Source: Streptococcus lactarius (lineage in GTDB: Bacteria > Bacillota > Bacilli > Lactobacillales > Streptococcaceae). Taken from it: DNA of 64,000 nucleotides. Location of the stretch: contig NZ_MRXX01000015.1 of assembly GCF_016642265.1 (NCBI RefSeq), positions 88,616 to 152,615 of the forward strand, in the 5' to 3' direction. Below the pieces are notes generated by a model, which did no database searches, was not told where the DNA came from, and saw only the letters and a list, made by a program, of their open reading frames with translations. The stretch's first letter is position 1. Every line of letters starts with the position of its first letter. Positions 44,929-54,413 of the stretch are shown in pieces. A program made the position numbers and the translations under genes.

Positions 44929-45422
44929 TACAAGCGCTCCTTCAATTTTTCAACAAATAAATAGGCGGCAGGGCAAGTCAGGGTGTTTTTAATGGTCAAG
45001 TGATTGATCTGGTAGATCTTCTTGCGATCAGTATGGGGAAATTCTCGACAAGCTTTGGGACGCACGTCATAGATGGAGCAAAGATTATCTCCACCAAGAA
45101 AAGGACAAGGCATGGACTTAAAAACCTTATCCCCATCTTCATCCACTTGAAGAAATTCTGCCTCAAATGCCGGAAGTTTCATCTTGAAATATTTGGCGAT
45201 GCGCGTGATATCCGCTTCCTTAAAATCAGGACCTAGGGTCTTACAGCAGTTGGCACAAGCTGTACAATCGATTTCTTGGAAAACCTCGTCATGAATTTCT
45301 TGAGCAATTTTATCTAAATTCTTAGGTGGCTTCTTCTTGAGATTCGCCAATACCTTGCGGTGCTCCTTTTGCTTTTGGAGCGCTAACTGATGGTATTTTT
45401 CAATATCAATTTCTTGAGACAT
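44928..45422 (-). CDS. YkgJ family cysteine-cluster protein
   Basis: 164 residues with the cysteine pattern CTACANCCKTLGP, then PCPFLGGDNLCSIYDVRPKACREFP and a last Cys in TLTCPAA, typical of YkgJ/UPF0153 proteins proposed to bind zinc or an iron-sulfur cluster; the biological role is unknown. The N-terminal 60 residues are a charged helical extension. Cotranscribed with the HAD gene from an extended -10 promoter (TGGTATAAT at 45453-45458). Confidence 0.85.
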   Translation of the reverse strand: MSQEIDIEKYHQLALQKQKEHRKVLANLKKKPPKNLDKIAQEIHDEVFQEIDCTACANCCKTLGPDFKEADITRIAKYFKMKLPAFEAEFLQVDEDGDKVFKSMPCPFLGGDNLCSIYDVRPKACREFPHTDRKKIYQINHLTIKNTLTCPAAYLFVEKLKERL

Positions 45423-45452
45423 CCTCTATTTCCTCTTTTAAACAATAGAAAG

Positions 45453-45461
45453 ATTATACCA
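45453..45461 (-). promoter_or_regulatory. Extended -10 promoter of the YkgJ-HAD pair
   Basis: Minus strand TGGTATAAT, about 30 bases before the ATG, with no good -35. Confidence 0.55.
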
Positions 45462-45471
45462 TAAAGACAGT

Positions 45472-45500
45472 AAAAAAAGATAGATCGAGCGATCTATCTC
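45472..45500 (-). terminator. Terminator of lepA
   Basis: Minus-strand AGATAGATCGCTCGATCTATCT, a perfect palindromic stem, followed by six T. It lies about 95 bases after the lepA stop. Confidence 0.8.
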
Positions 45501-45596
45501 ATAAAGTAGACGAGCATTTTTAAAGTAGAATAGTTAAAGTGCCTCAAAAAAATGAGTCCTCATTTTGTAGAATGAATCAAGAAAATATCAGAACGA

Positions 45597-47423
45597 TTAT
45601 TCTTCATCCATTGATAATACTGACAAGAAGGCTTCTTGTGGTACTTCTACCGAACCAATGGCCTTCATCCGTTTCTTACCGGCTTTTTGTTTTTCAAGAA
45701 GCTTGCGTTTCCGTGAGACGTCCCCACCATAACACTTAGCTAAGACGTTCTTGCGAAGGGCCTTAATATCCGTACGGGCCACGATCTTATGACCGATGGC
45801 TGCTTGGATGGGCACTTCAAACTGTTGACGAGGGATAATCTTCTTGAGTTTCTCAACAATCAACTTCCCACGTTCATAGGCAAAGTCCTTGTGGACGATA
45901 AAGCTGAGGGCATCGACCGTATCGCCATTGAGAAGGATATCCATTTTGACCAATTTAGATGGACGGTACTCAGACAATTCATAGTCAAAGCTTGCATAGC
46001 CACGAGTAGAGGATTTCAATTTATCAAAGAAATCAAAGACAATTTCCGCCAGTGGGATTTGATAGATGACATTAACCCGATTTTCATCAATATAGTCCAT
46101 GGTCACAAAGTCCCCACGTTTGCGTTGGGCCAATTCCATCACAGCTCCAACAAACTCTTGTGGCACCATGATTTGAGCCTTGACATAAGGTTCTTCGATC
46201 GAAGCGATCTTGGTTGGATCTGGGAACTCAGACGGGTTGGACACATCTAGCGCTTCGCCATCAGTCAAATTAACCTTGTAGATAACAGACGGTGCCGTCA
46301 TGATCAAGTCAATGTTGAACTCACGCTCCAAGCGTTCTTGGATCACATCCATATGAAGGAGTCCCAAGAAACCACAACGGAAACCAAAACCAAGGGCTTG
46401 AGAAGTTTCAGGTTCAAATTGAAGACTGGCGTCATTCAATTGCAATTTTTCCAAAGCTTCCCGAAGATCGTTGTATTTATTGGATTCGATTGGATAGAGA
46501 CCAGCAAAGACCATTGGATTCATTTGCTTGTAGCCATGAAGAGGCTCACTTGCTGGATTGGCCGCCAAGGTGACGGTGTCTCCAACACGAGTATCTACTA
46601 CTGTCTTGATTGAGGCAGCAATATAGCCAACATCACCCGTCGCAAGGAAATCACGGTTAACCGCTTTTGGCGTAAAAATTCCGACCTCTGTCACATCAAA
46701 AGTCTTACCGTTACTCATAAGTTGGATGGTATCACCCGGTTTGACCATACCATTGACCACTCGTACTTGAAGGATCACTCCACGATAGGCATCATAAACC
46801 GAGTCAAAGATTAAGGCTTGAAGGGGCGCTTCAACATCACCCGTCGGTGCTGGAACTTTCTCAACGATCTGCTCCAAAATCTCTTCAATCCCAATACCAG
46901 CCTTGGCAGAAGCTAGAACTGCTTCACTAGCATCTAACCCAATCACATCCTCAATCTCTGTGCGTACATGCTCTGGATCGGCAGCTGGCAAGTCAATTTT
47001 ATTGATGACTGGAAGGATTTCCAAATCATTATCCAGCGCTAAGTAGACATTGGCCAGGGTCTGCGCTTCAATTCCTTGAGCCGCATCCACTACGAGAATC
47101 GCCCCCTCACAGGCAGCAAGTGAGCGAGAAACTTCATAGGTAAAGTCAACGTGTCCCGGTGTGTCGATCAAGTGGAAGATATAGGTTTCCCCATCTTTAG
47201 CGGTGTAGTTCAACTCGATAGCATTCAGCTTAATGGTAATCCCACGTTCCCGTTCCAGGTCCATGCTATCTAGGAGTTGTGCTTGCATCTCCCGACTAGA
47301 CACGGTTTCGGTTTTTTCTAAGATTCGATCGGCCAAGGTTGACTTTCCGTGGTCAATATGAGCGATGATCGAGAAGTTCCGAATCTTCTCTTGTCGTTTC
47401 TTTAGTTCTTCAAAATTTGGCAT
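45597..47423 (-). CDS. lepA: Elongation factor 4 (LepA)
   Basis: Ribosome-bound translational GTPase that back-translocates stalled ribosomes. 608 residues: G1 [13 protein letters not shown] (about 20-32), G3 DTPGHVDF, G4 NKID, then EF-G-like domains and the LepA-specific C-terminal domain ([17 protein letters not shown]). I choose ATG 47423; an ATG two codons upstream overlaps AGGAAG. An extended -10 (TGTTATAAT, 47457-47465) precedes it, back to back with the divergent regulator gene. Confidence 0.96.
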   Translation of the reverse strand: MPNFEELKKRQEKIRNFSIIAHIDHGKSTLADRILEKTETVSSREMQAQLLDSMDLERERGITIKLNAIELNYTAKDGETYIFHLIDTPGHVDFTYEVSRSLAACEGAILVVDAAQGIEAQTLANVYLALDNDLEILPVINKIDLPAADPEHVRTEIEDVIGLDASEAVLASAKAGIGIEEILEQIVEKVPAPTGDVEAPLQALIFDSVYDAYRGVILQVRVVNGMVKPGDTIQLMSNGKTFDVTEVGIFTPKAVNRDFLATGDVGYIAASIKTVVDTRVGDTVTLAANPASEPLHGYKQMNPMVFAGLYPIESNKYNDLREALEKLQLNDASLQFEPETSQALGFGFRCGFLGLLHMDVIQERLEREFNIDLIMTAPSVIYKVNLTDGEALDVSNPSEFPDPTKIASIEEPYVKAQIMVPQEFVGAVMELAQRKRGDFVTMDYIDENRVNVIYQIPLAEIVFDFFDKLKSSTRGYASFDYELSEYRPSKLVKMDILLNGDTVDALSFIVHKDFAYERGKLIVEKLKKIIPRQQFEVPIQAAIGHKIVARTDIKALRKNVLAKCYGGDVSRKRKLLEKQKAGKKRMKAIGSVEVPQEAFLSVLSMDEE

Positions 47424-47456
47424 AATCATCTTCCTAGTAAAATTAATTGTCTCTTC

Positions 47457-47465
47457 ATTATAACA
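47457..47465 (-). promoter_or_regulatory. Extended -10 promoter of lepA
   Basis: Minus strand TGTTATAAT, about 35 bases upstream of the start, without a clear -35. Confidence 0.5.
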
Positions 47466-47607
47466 AAAAAGAGCGTCCTTTGCCTACCTTAAATTCACTA
47501 TTTTCGTCAAATTAGACCGCTAGTGGAAGGGATAGTGATTGGTTCGGAGTAAATTAAAATACGATTTATTTCAGATCTACTTATTTCATATTTTTCAAGA
47601 CTTTCTA

Positions 47608-47636
47608 TTTACTTTTTCGATTTAATTCATTATAAT
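47608..47636 (+). promoter_or_regulatory. Promoter of the regulator-Cof-pepT cluster
   Basis: TTTACT (47608-47613), 17-base spacer, TATAAT (47631-47636), about 30 bases before the regulator start. Confidence 0.65.
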
Positions 47637-47666
47637 AGAATCTGTAAATACAAGGAGGTGAGTAGC

Positions 47667-48422
47667 TTGGCTAGAGGTCGAGGAAAAGCAAGTCCTCAAG
47701 ACAAAGAGGCAATACGGATTATATCGGAAAAAATCCGAGAATTACTGAAAGAACAAGGAAAGAAACAGATCGAATTATCTCGTATTACTGGAATTCCTGC
47801 TAGTACCTTGACGGGATATGTCAAAGGTACTTCTCTTCCAATTACTGAAAATTTAGAGAAGATTGCGAGCTTTTTCCAGGTCTCCGTTTCTGAAATCGAT
47901 CCCCGTTTGCGCAAGGATTTTATTGCTATCGATTCGGAAATTGAGAGATTATACAAACAACTGGATCAAGACAATCAAGATAAGTTCCTTTCCTATGGAA
48001 AAGGGTTGTTGACGCACCAAAAAGAAAGACAAAAAATTGAAAAACAATACTACCCGTATACTGTCTATGATTCTTTTGCAAGCTATCAACATCAAAAACA
48101 AGCAGACACTGTCTGGTTTGATCAAAAAATCCCCCATGATTTAGCTTTTTGGATCCATACGGATTCCCTAGAGCCTAAGTATGAAAAAGGGGCCGTTGTT
48201 TTAATCAAGCAGACTTACTATGATCAGGCAGGGGCTATTTATGCCATTGACTTTGATGGGCAGACCTTGATTAAACGTGTTTTTCGTGAGGCTAACGGTA
48301 TTCGACTGGTTTCCCTCAATAAGAAATATAGTGATCAGATCATTCCGCTGGATGAGGAACCTGGAGTGATTGGAAAAGTCATCGATGGCTTTATTCCGCT
48401 AGATTTGGAGGAGATCAAATGA
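47667..48422 (+). CDS. XRE-type regulator with S24 peptidase-like C-terminal domain
   Basis: 251 residues from a TTG start preceded by AAGGAGGTGAG at good distance; a GTG inside that ribosome site is less likely. The N-terminal helix-turn-helix (about 15-70) includes KQIELSRITGIPASTLTGYV. The C-terminal half resembles LexA/CI-type S24 domains: serine in HTDSLEPKYEKGAVVLI (near 166) and lysine in TLIKRVFRE (near 201). No clear Ala-Gly cleavage site is visible, so self-cleavage is uncertain. It is not in a prophage. It overlaps the following Cof gene by ATGA. Confidence 0.85.
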   Translation: MARGRGKASPQDKEAIRIISEKIRELLKEQGKKQIELSRITGIPASTLTGYVKGTSLPITENLEKIASFFQVSVSEIDPRLRKDFIAIDSEIERLYKQLDQDNQDKFLSYGKGLLTHQKERQKIEKQYYPYTVYDSFASYQHQKQADTVWFDQKIPHDLAFWIHTDSLEPKYEKGAVVLIKQTYYDQAGAIYAIDFDGQTLIKRVFREANGIRLVSLNKKYSDQIIPLDEEPGVIGKVIDGFIPLDLEEIK

Positions 48423-49240
48423 TAAAATTAATCGCGATTGACTTAGATGGGACTCTTCTACATGAAGACAAGTCCCTTTCAAGAGCCAATATTGAAGCGC
48501 TTCACCTAGCCCATCAAGCCGGTTATGACATTGTGATCTGTACGGGCCGTCCCTTATCTGGAGTGCGTCCTATTTTTGAAGCAATTGGTCTCCCTGAGGG
48601 CGACTATTACATGATCATCAATAATGGTTGTACCACTGTATCTACAAAAAATTGGGAGATTATCGGTAAGGAAGAACTGTCCTTAGACGATATGCACCGC
48701 CTCTACCAGTTGACTGAAGACCATAAGGTTCAGCTTACCTTGTTTGATCTGGATCATTATCTGGTCGTTGAGGAGGAAGCAAGTCAATTGGTCGCAAAAG
48801 ATGCTGACATGGTCCACAATCAACCTAAAACAGTTCATGAGAAGGATCTCAGCCAATATTTGCCGATTTTTCAAGCTATGTATGTGGGGGAACCTACGGC
48901 TATTGATGCTTTCCAAGCTCAGAACGAGGCTGGATTAGAGATGGACTTTAACACCGTTCGCTCGCAGGACATCTTATTTGAAGTACTGCCAAAAGGTGCT
49001 AGCAAGGCTTCTGCTCTTCAAGCCTTGAGCCAGAAATTGGGCTACAGGAGAGAGCAAGTCATGGCACTTGGTGATGCCAATAATGATTTAGAAATGCTTC
49101 GTTTTGCTGGCTATAGCGTCGCTATGGGCAACGGCAATACTGCTGTCAAGGAAGTCGCAGACTTCATCACCTTGACTAATGATGAGGATGGCGTGGCCCA
49201 TGCTATTCACAAATTAATTGAAACTGAAAAAGGAGAATGA
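48419..49240 (+). CDS. Cof-type HAD phosphatase
   Basis: 273-residue HAD-IIB phosphatase: motif [16 protein letters not shown] (about 5-19), motif [14 protein letters not shown], motif [23 protein letters not shown], with a C2-type cap between. Members dephosphorylate sugar phosphates or nucleotides; the substrate is unknown here. GGAGG precedes the ATG, which overlaps the regulator stop. Confidence 0.88.
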   Translation: MIKLIAIDLDGTLLHEDKSLSRANIEALHLAHQAGYDIVICTGRPLSGVRPIFEAIGLPEGDYYMIINNGCTTVSTKNWEIIGKEELSLDDMHRLYQLTEDHKVQLTLFDLDHYLVVEEEASQLVAKDADMVHNQPKTVHEKDLSQYLPIFQAMYVGEPTAIDAFQAQNEAGLEMDFNTVRSQDILFEVLPKGASKASALQALSQKLGYRREQVMALGDANNDLEMLRFAGYSVAMGNGNTAVKEVADFITLTNDEDGVAHAIHKLIETEKGE

Positions 49241-49242
49241 TT

Positions 49243-50463
49243 ATGAAATACGCAAATCTGTTGGACCGTTTTCTTACCTATGTAAAGGTCAATACACGTT
49301 CAGACGAAAATTCAACCACCACTCCAAGTACCCAATCACAAATTGATTTTGCAACCAAGGTCTTGATCCCTGAGATGAAACGCGTGGGTCTTCAAAACGT
49401 CTACTATTTGCCAAACGGCTATGCCATTGGGACACTTCCAGCTAACGATCCAAGCTTTACACGCAAGATTGGCTTTATCTCTCACATGGACACCGCTGAC
49501 TTCAATGCTGAAAATGTCAATCCTCAAATCGTTGAGAATTACGATGGGGGTGTGATTGCTCTAGGGGATTCTGGTTTCACACTGGATCCAGCTGATTTTG
49601 CTCATTTGAACAACTACAAGGGACAAACCTTGATCACGACGGACGGTACTACTCTTCTGGGAGCAGATGATAAATCTGGTATAGCTGAAATTATGACGGC
49701 TATCGAATATCTGACAGCGCATCCTGAAATCAAACACGGGGAGATCCGTGTCGGCTTTGGTCCAGATGAAGAAATCGGCGTCGGAGCAGATCAATTTGAT
49801 GCAGAAGATTTTGATGTAGACTTCGCCTATACGGTTGATGGCGGTCCTCTTGGGGAGCTTCAATACGAAACCTTCTCAGCAGCTGGAGCTGAAATCACCT
49901 TCAAAGGACGCAATGTCCACCCAGGTACAGCCAAAGGTCAAATGATCAACGCCCTTCAATTGGCCATTGATTTCCATAACAAACTACCTGAAGGAGCACG
50001 TCCTGAATTAACCGAAGGCTATGAAGGCTTCTACCACTTGATGAACATTGAAGGAACTGTTGAGGAAGCAAGTGCCAGTTACATCATTCGGGACTTTGAA
50101 ACTGAAAGCTTTGAGAAACGCAAAGACCTCATGCAAGCTATTGCCGATCAGATGAATGCTAAACTTGGTAGCGAACGCGTTCTCCTTACCCTCAAAGATC
50201 AATACTACAACATGAAGCAAGTGATTGAAAAAGATATGACGCCGATTACCCTTGCTCAGGAAGTCATGGAAGATCTTGGAATCACGCCAATCATTGAACC
50301 AATCCGCGGTGGTACAGATGGGTCTAAAATTTCCTTTATGGGGATTCCTACACCAAACATCTTTGCCGGTGGCGAAAATATGCACGGTCGCTTTGAATAC
50401 GTTAGCCTCCAAACCATGGAACGCGCTGTTGATACCATTATCGGTATTGTGACCAAAAAATAA
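49243..50463 (+). CDS. pepT: Peptidase T (tripeptidase)
   Basis: Zinc aminotripeptidase of the M20B family, 406 residues. Metal sites are visible in SHMDTADF (H81, D83), [12 protein letters not shown] (bridging Asp) and [10 protein letters not shown] (catalytic Glu), with a dimerisation insert [16 protein letters not shown]. The last His is in [13 protein letters not shown] choose ATG 49243 because AAGGAG is too close to the ATG at 49237. Third gene of the plus-strand cluster; it ends before a bidirectional terminator. Confidence 0.95.
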   Translation: MKYANLLDRFLTYVKVNTRSDENSTTTPSTQSQIDFATKVLIPEMKRVGLQNVYYLPNGYAIGTLPANDPSFTRKIGFISHMDTADFNAENVNPQIVENYDGGVIALGDSGFTLDPADFAHLNNYKGQTLITTDGTTLLGADDKSGIAEIMTAIEYLTAHPEIKHGEIRVGFGPDEEIGVGADQFDAEDFDVDFAYTVDGGPLGELQYETFSAAGAEITFKGRNVHPGTAKGQMINALQLAIDFHNKLPEGARPELTEGYEGFYHLMNIEGTVEEASASYIIRDFETESFEKRKDLMQAIADQMNAKLGSERVLLTLKDQYYNMKQVIEKDMTPITLAQEVMEDLGITPIIEPIRGGTDGSKISFMGIPTPNIFAGGENMHGRFEYVSLQTMERAVDTIIGIVTKK

Positions 50464-50467
50464 GTAA

Positions 50468-50503
50468 CAAAAAGGATTCGGATAGATTGTCCGGATCCTT
50501 TAT
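50468..50503. terminator. Bidirectional terminator between pepT and the CarB-like gene
   Basis: AAAGGATTCGGATA and TGTCCGGATCCTTT pair over a short loop, with A run on the left and T on the right, so it can end both the plus-strand pepT and the minus-strand pyrimidine transcripts. Confidence 0.8.
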
Positions 50504-52230
50504 TGTATTGTAGAAAGCTTAATAATATCTTTGACCTGATCAATGGTCTGAATCAGTTTAAGACTTGTCTCATTGATAGGGAGATAATAGACTTTATCTG
50601 CCAAAGATTCTGTAAAAGGACGATTGGTGAGTAAGATCACCTGTTGTCCTTTTTCTTTCACCTGCTTTCGCACCTTTTGGTAAAAACGCTCATCGCGGAT
50701 TTCTAGATCATCCACCAAGACACAAGCAGCATTCAAACCGAATGATTCATTGGTCCCGTTATGGGTCAGATAATAGGCTGCTCCCGCTTTGACCTCATAT
50801 AAGCCAGCTGATGGCTCAACCGGAAGAAATGCTGGACTTGTATCAGCCTCTACTCCTTTTTCTAACTCCACTAGATTGGCCAAGACCTGCAAATAAACAG
50901 GTGCTAATTTACTCAAATCCAAGAGTTCTTCAAACTCAAAACCACGTTTCAAAGCTTCTAAGATATAGAAGAGCCGATGGGGCATATGACGAGCAATTTT
51001 CTGAATTAATTCATCATCGCTCATTTCCTCAGGAAAAATCGTCAGCAAGTTCTTATCTTTAAGGGTTTCTAGGGCTTGTTGGTAAGCTTCGTCTATTCTC
51101 TTTCCAAATCCATAAACTGCCCCATAAGAGTGAATTTGGGTATTGAGACGGGCATTTTTAGCAGCATCCGAAAAAATCGGGATCTTAAAGAATATATAGT
51201 CCAAACTCGGTTCGTAAACGGCCTTTAGATCCTTTAATAAGGGGTGAGGCAAATGCTCGAGAGAACGACCCAATTGCAACTGCACGCCTTGCTCAAACAA
51301 GGAATAGCCCAAGCCCATCGAGGCCATCGAGATACTATCTGAAGCAAATGGATTAACCTCTAAGATATAAAAAGCGTAGCTCGTCGGATCCAAGGCAAAC
51401 TTAATGGAGATGGCTCCTGTTAGCTTCAAATAGCGACTGATGTGGATCGCTGCTTCACGAAGATTTTGAAACTCCCGGTCAGTCAGGGTGACTGCTGGCA
51501 TAAATTGGTAAGAGTCACTAGAGTGGATCCCAACAGGATCAATGCTTTCAATAGAGGCCGCCAAGTAGTGATTGTCTTCACGATCCCGCATGACTACAAA
51601 ATCCAGTTCCTTAAAGCCATAAGTCGAAAACTCCAGCAAACACTGCTGACTTGGAGAGACCGCAAGTCCCATTTCTACAGCTTCGCACAAGTCATCCAGG
51701 TTATGAGCGATCTTTCGCCCTTGCCCTTGCTTACTCGCTACTGGCCAGATCATAATAGGAAATTGAATGCCTTCAGAAAACTCGATAGCTTCTCGAACCG
51801 AACCAATCAGTGCTGAAGCCGGTACCTGATAGCCCAGCTCTTGAAAGAGACGTCGTTGATCTGCCTGCTGATAAAAGTTCCGGTAGCGTTGGAGGCTAGG
51901 TCCGACAATCGTAATCGATACTTCTTTGAAAAAACCAGTTTCTTCCAATCGAAACAAGAGATTCAAAATCTGTTTATCCGCAAAAGCTAGGAGCAAGCGA
52001 GATCCAGTATAAGAAAGAAGAGTCATCCTAAGAGCATCCAGCTTGAGCTTACAGGCTACAACTATATCTGCAGCTTCTTGGGTAATAGCATTTTCTTCGC
52101 CCAGATAAAGGACAAGAGCATTCCTATCCTTGGCGTTGAGTTTTTGTGCTTCATTTACCGCAGCTAAAAGGCTAATATCCTGATAAGAATCTCCACACAG
52201 GAGAAGCAATTTCTGGTTTTGTTTCATCAT
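50500..52230 (-). CDS. Degenerate, half-length CarB-like protein (pseudoenzyme candidate)
   Basis: 576 residues against about 1,060 for normal CarB. Alignment by eye follows CarB from the N-terminus through its first ATP-grasp and oligomerisation domains (SIESIDPVGIHSSDSY, YEPSLDYIFFKIPIF, HSYGAVYGFGK, ALKRGFEFEELLDL), then a different tail of about 110 residues. Catalytic features are lost: the Gly-rich GAGP-like start reads LLLLCGDSYQD; IxRPS with GGxGGG reads IWPVASKQGQG (near 159); NVQFA reads SIKFALD (near 277); the MNPR motif reads EVNPFASDS (near 293). The second synthetase half is absent. The frame has no stops and overlaps the CarA-like stop by ATGA. It probably does not make carbamoyl phosphate; a structural or regulatory role is open. 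Confidence 0.8.
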   Translation of the reverse strand: MMKQNQKLLLLCGDSYQDISLLAAVNEAQKLNAKDRNALVLYLGEENAITQEAADIVVACKLKLDALRMTLLSYTGSRLLLAFADKQILNLLFRLEETGFFKEVSITIVGPSLQRYRNFYQQADQRRLFQELGYQVPASALIGSVREAIEFSEGIQFPIMIWPVASKQGQGRKIAHNLDDLCEAVEMGLAVSPSQQCLLEFSTYGFKELDFVVMRDREDNHYLAASIESIDPVGIHSSDSYQFMPAVTLTDREFQNLREAAIHISRYLKLTGAISIKFALDPTSYAFYILEVNPFASDSISMASMGLGYSLFEQGVQLQLGRSLEHLPHPLLKDLKAVYEPSLDYIFFKIPIFSDAAKNARLNTQIHSYGAVYGFGKRIDEAYQQALETLKDKNLLTIFPEEMSDDELIQKIARHMPHRLFYILEALKRGFEFEELLDLSKLAPVYLQVLANLVELEKGVEADTSPAFLPVEPSAGLYEVKAGAAYYLTHNGTNESFGLNAACVLVDDLEIRDERFYQKVRKQVKEKGQQVILLTNRPFTESLADKVYYLPINETSLKLIQTIDQVKDIIKLSTIQ

Positions 52231-53318
52231 TCCTTCTCCCTTCTACTTTCGTGAATTTTGGCATCAATCAACTCTAAAAATTCATCGTAAAAATAGAGAT
52301 TCTCTCTTGGACCTGGACTAGCATCTACTTGGAATTGAACTCCTAAAATTGGTTGGTAACGATGACGAAAAGCTTCAATACTATGGTCATTGACATTTTC
52401 ATGTGTGACCAATAAATCATGGGGCAGACTGTCCCTCGCTATACTATACAAGTGATTTTGACTGGTTATCTCGATTTTTCCTGTCGCAATTTCACGCACA
52501 GGTATGTTCAAGCCGAAATGTCCGACTTCCATAGGGGCCAGCTCAGCCCCGTAAGCTTGTGCCAACAATTGAGCTCCCAAGCCCATACCCCAGATCGGAA
52601 TCTGACCATTGAGCTTTTTGATCAAGCGGCAGAGTTTTTTTACCTGATGGGGATCGCCTGGCCCACTGGATAAAATAACCCCGTCTGGTTGCTGCTCCAT
52701 CAGTTCATCATAAGAGATATCATAGGGATAGACTGTCACATTACAGTCCCTTTGACTCAGCTGGCGTAAGACAGAGTGCTTGACCCCTAGATCAATCAAG
52801 GCAATACTCTTTCCAAATCCAGGTACAGCATAGGCCGTTTTGGTCGAGACTTGACGCACTTGGTCTTTTGGAAGGACTGTCGCTCGCAACTGATCCAAGA
52901 TATGCTCGATCGAATCTCCCTTGTTAATGACAGTCGCCTTCATCCGTCCATACTTGCGGACAATTCTTGCCACCTGGCGCGTATCAATCCCTACAATCCC
53001 AGGGATTTTTTTTCGCTTCAAGAATTCATCCAAGGTCATCTGTTGCCGCCAATTGCTCGGCATCTCCACTAAATGCTGAACCACCACTGCTAAACAAGTG
53101 GGTGTAATGGATTCAGAATCATCCCGATTGATCCCTGCTGCGCCAATAACCGGGAAGGTAAAGGAGAGAATCTGGCCACTAAAAGCCTGATCCGTGAGCA
53201 ATTCTTGATAACCTGTCATGGCTGTAGTAAAGACCAACTCACCAGTCACATATAGGTCTGCACCAAAGGCTTCTCCTTCGAATACAGTCCCATCCTCTAG
53301 GACCAATAATCGTTTCAT
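52227..53318 (-). CDS. CarA-like protein lacking the glutaminase triad (pseudoenzyme candidate)
   Basis: 363 residues, the length of normal CarA. Both halves align: the CPSase small-chain domain (LVLEDGTVFEGEAFG, GYQELLTDQAFSGQI, GIVGIDTRQVARI) and the class I glutamine amidotransferase domain (SSGPGDPHQV, SQNHLYSI, ASPGPRENLYFYDEFL). The nucleophile motif GICMGHQ reads WGMGLGAQ (near 244), replacing Cys with Gly; the HPD motif reads VQFQVDA (near 330), replacing His. It therefore cannot hydrolyse glutamine by the normal mechanism. ATG 53318 follows GGGAGGGG. It sits where carA normally sits, after pyrB, with a possible terminator in between, and is coupled to the CarB-like gene. Confidence 0.82.
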   Translation of the reverse strand: MKRLLVLEDGTVFEGEAFGADLYVTGELVFTTAMTGYQELLTDQAFSGQILSFTFPVIGAAGINRDDSESITPTCLAVVVQHLVEMPSNWRQQMTLDEFLKRKKIPGIVGIDTRQVARIVRKYGRMKATVINKGDSIEHILDQLRATVLPKDQVRQVSTKTAYAVPGFGKSIALIDLGVKHSVLRQLSQRDCNVTVYPYDISYDELMEQQPDGVILSSGPGDPHQVKKLCRLIKKLNGQIPIWGMGLGAQLLAQAYGAELAPMEVGHFGLNIPVREIATGKIEITSQNHLYSIARDSLPHDLLVTHENVNDHSIEAFRHRYQPILGVQFQVDASPGPRENLYFYDEFLELIDAKIHESRREKE

Positions 53319-53366
53319 TGAACCCCTCCCATCTTTTTCAACTATTCCCATTCTATCATAGATCTG

Positions 53367-53421
53367 CAAAAAAAGGAAAGTCAGATTCCATGTAGCTGTC
53401 TACTCTGTCCTCTTTCTTTCC
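53367..53421 (-). terminator. Possible terminator/attenuator between pyrB and the CarA-like gene
   Basis: Minus strand: outer arms GGAAAG/CTTTCC, inner CAGA/TCTG and GTAG-ACAG-CTAC, followed by eight T. It could end or attenuate transcription after pyrB. Large internal loops make it only moderately convincing. Confidence 0.5.
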
Positions 53422-53443
53422 TTTCAATGAATCGTCAGTTATC

Positions 53444-54367
53444 TTATTTTGCTCCGCGACCTTTAAGGACGGCTTCAATGATGGCCATACGGACAAAGAC
53501 ACCATTGGTCATTTGTTCTACGATGCGAGATTTAGGAGCTTCTACCAAGTGGTCTGCTATTTCAACGTCACGGTTTACTGGTGCTGGGTGCATCAAGATC
53601 GCTGTATCTTTCATACGATCATAGCGTTCTTGTGTCAAGCCATGAAGACGGTGGTAGTTTTCTTTAGAGAAGAGTGATTCGTAATCATGACGCTCGTGTT
53701 GCACACGCAAAAACATCATCACATCAACTTGGTCAATCACCTCATCGATCGTCACAAATTTTCCATAATCTTCAAATTCTGCACTTCTCCATTCGTCTGG
53801 ACCTGCAAAATAGAGGGTCGCACCCAAACGTTTCAAAATTTGCATATTGGATTTTGCTACACGGGAATGATCCAAGTCCCCTGCGATACAAACTTTCAAG
53901 CCATCAAAGTGACCAAATTCTTGATAGATAGTCATTAAATCAAGCAAGCTTTGACTTGGGTGTTGACCAGATCCGTCCCCCCCATTGACAATAGAGGCTG
54001 TAATCGTTGGGCTTTCCACCAATTCTTTATAGTAGTCCACTTCAGGGTGACGAATAACACAGACATCGACCCCAAGAGCTGACATGGTCAAGATCGTATC
54101 GTAAAGCGTTTCCCCTTTGTTGACTGAGCTTGTCTTGACATCAAAATCAAGCAAATCACATCCTAATTTCAATTCAGCGACTTCAAAGGCTTTGTGAGTA
54201 CGAGTAGAAGGTTCAAAGAAGAGGTTTGAGATGATATGTTGGTCATCATAGGAAACTTTCGCTCCATTCTTGAACTCGATCCCCCGTTTGATCAAGGCCA
54301 TTACTTCTTCATTGGTAAGAGTTTCCATTGAGACAAGGTTTTTAAGAGCGATTTGATTTTCAGACAT
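53444..54367 (-). CDS. pyrB: Aspartate carbamoyltransferase catalytic subunit
   Basis: Condenses carbamoyl phosphate with aspartate in de novo pyrimidine synthesis. 307 residues with all expected active-site motifs: [48 protein letters not shown] and [12 protein letters not shown]. It is therefore intact, in contrast to the two following CPSase-like proteins. ATG 54367 follows AAGGAG. It is 46 bases downstream of pyrR. Confidence 0.95.
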   Translation of the reverse strand: MSENQIALKNLVSMETLTNEEVMALIKRGIEFKNGAKVSYDDQHIISNLFFEPSTRTHKAFEVAELKLGCDLLDFDVKTSSVNKGETLYDTILTMSALGVDVCVIRHPEVDYYKELVESPTITASIVNGGDGSGQHPSQSLLDLMTIYQEFGHFDGLKVCIAGDLDHSRVAKSNMQILKRLGATLYFAGPDEWRSAEFEDYGKFVTIDEVIDQVDVMMFLRVQHERHDYESLFSKENYHRLHGLTQERYDRMKDTAILMHPAPVNRDVEIADHLVEAPKSRIVEQMTNGVFVRMAIIEAVLKGRGAK

Positions 54368-54413
54368 GTTGATTCTCCTTTTAAAATGTGAATGCAAATA
54401 GTTTACAAATTGA

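Noticed and set aside
50500-52230. CarB shortened by a frameshift or internal stop, with the second half hidden in another frame
   Set aside because: Downstream of 50500 is a terminator and pepT on the other strand; no second synthetase half is visible in any frame there.
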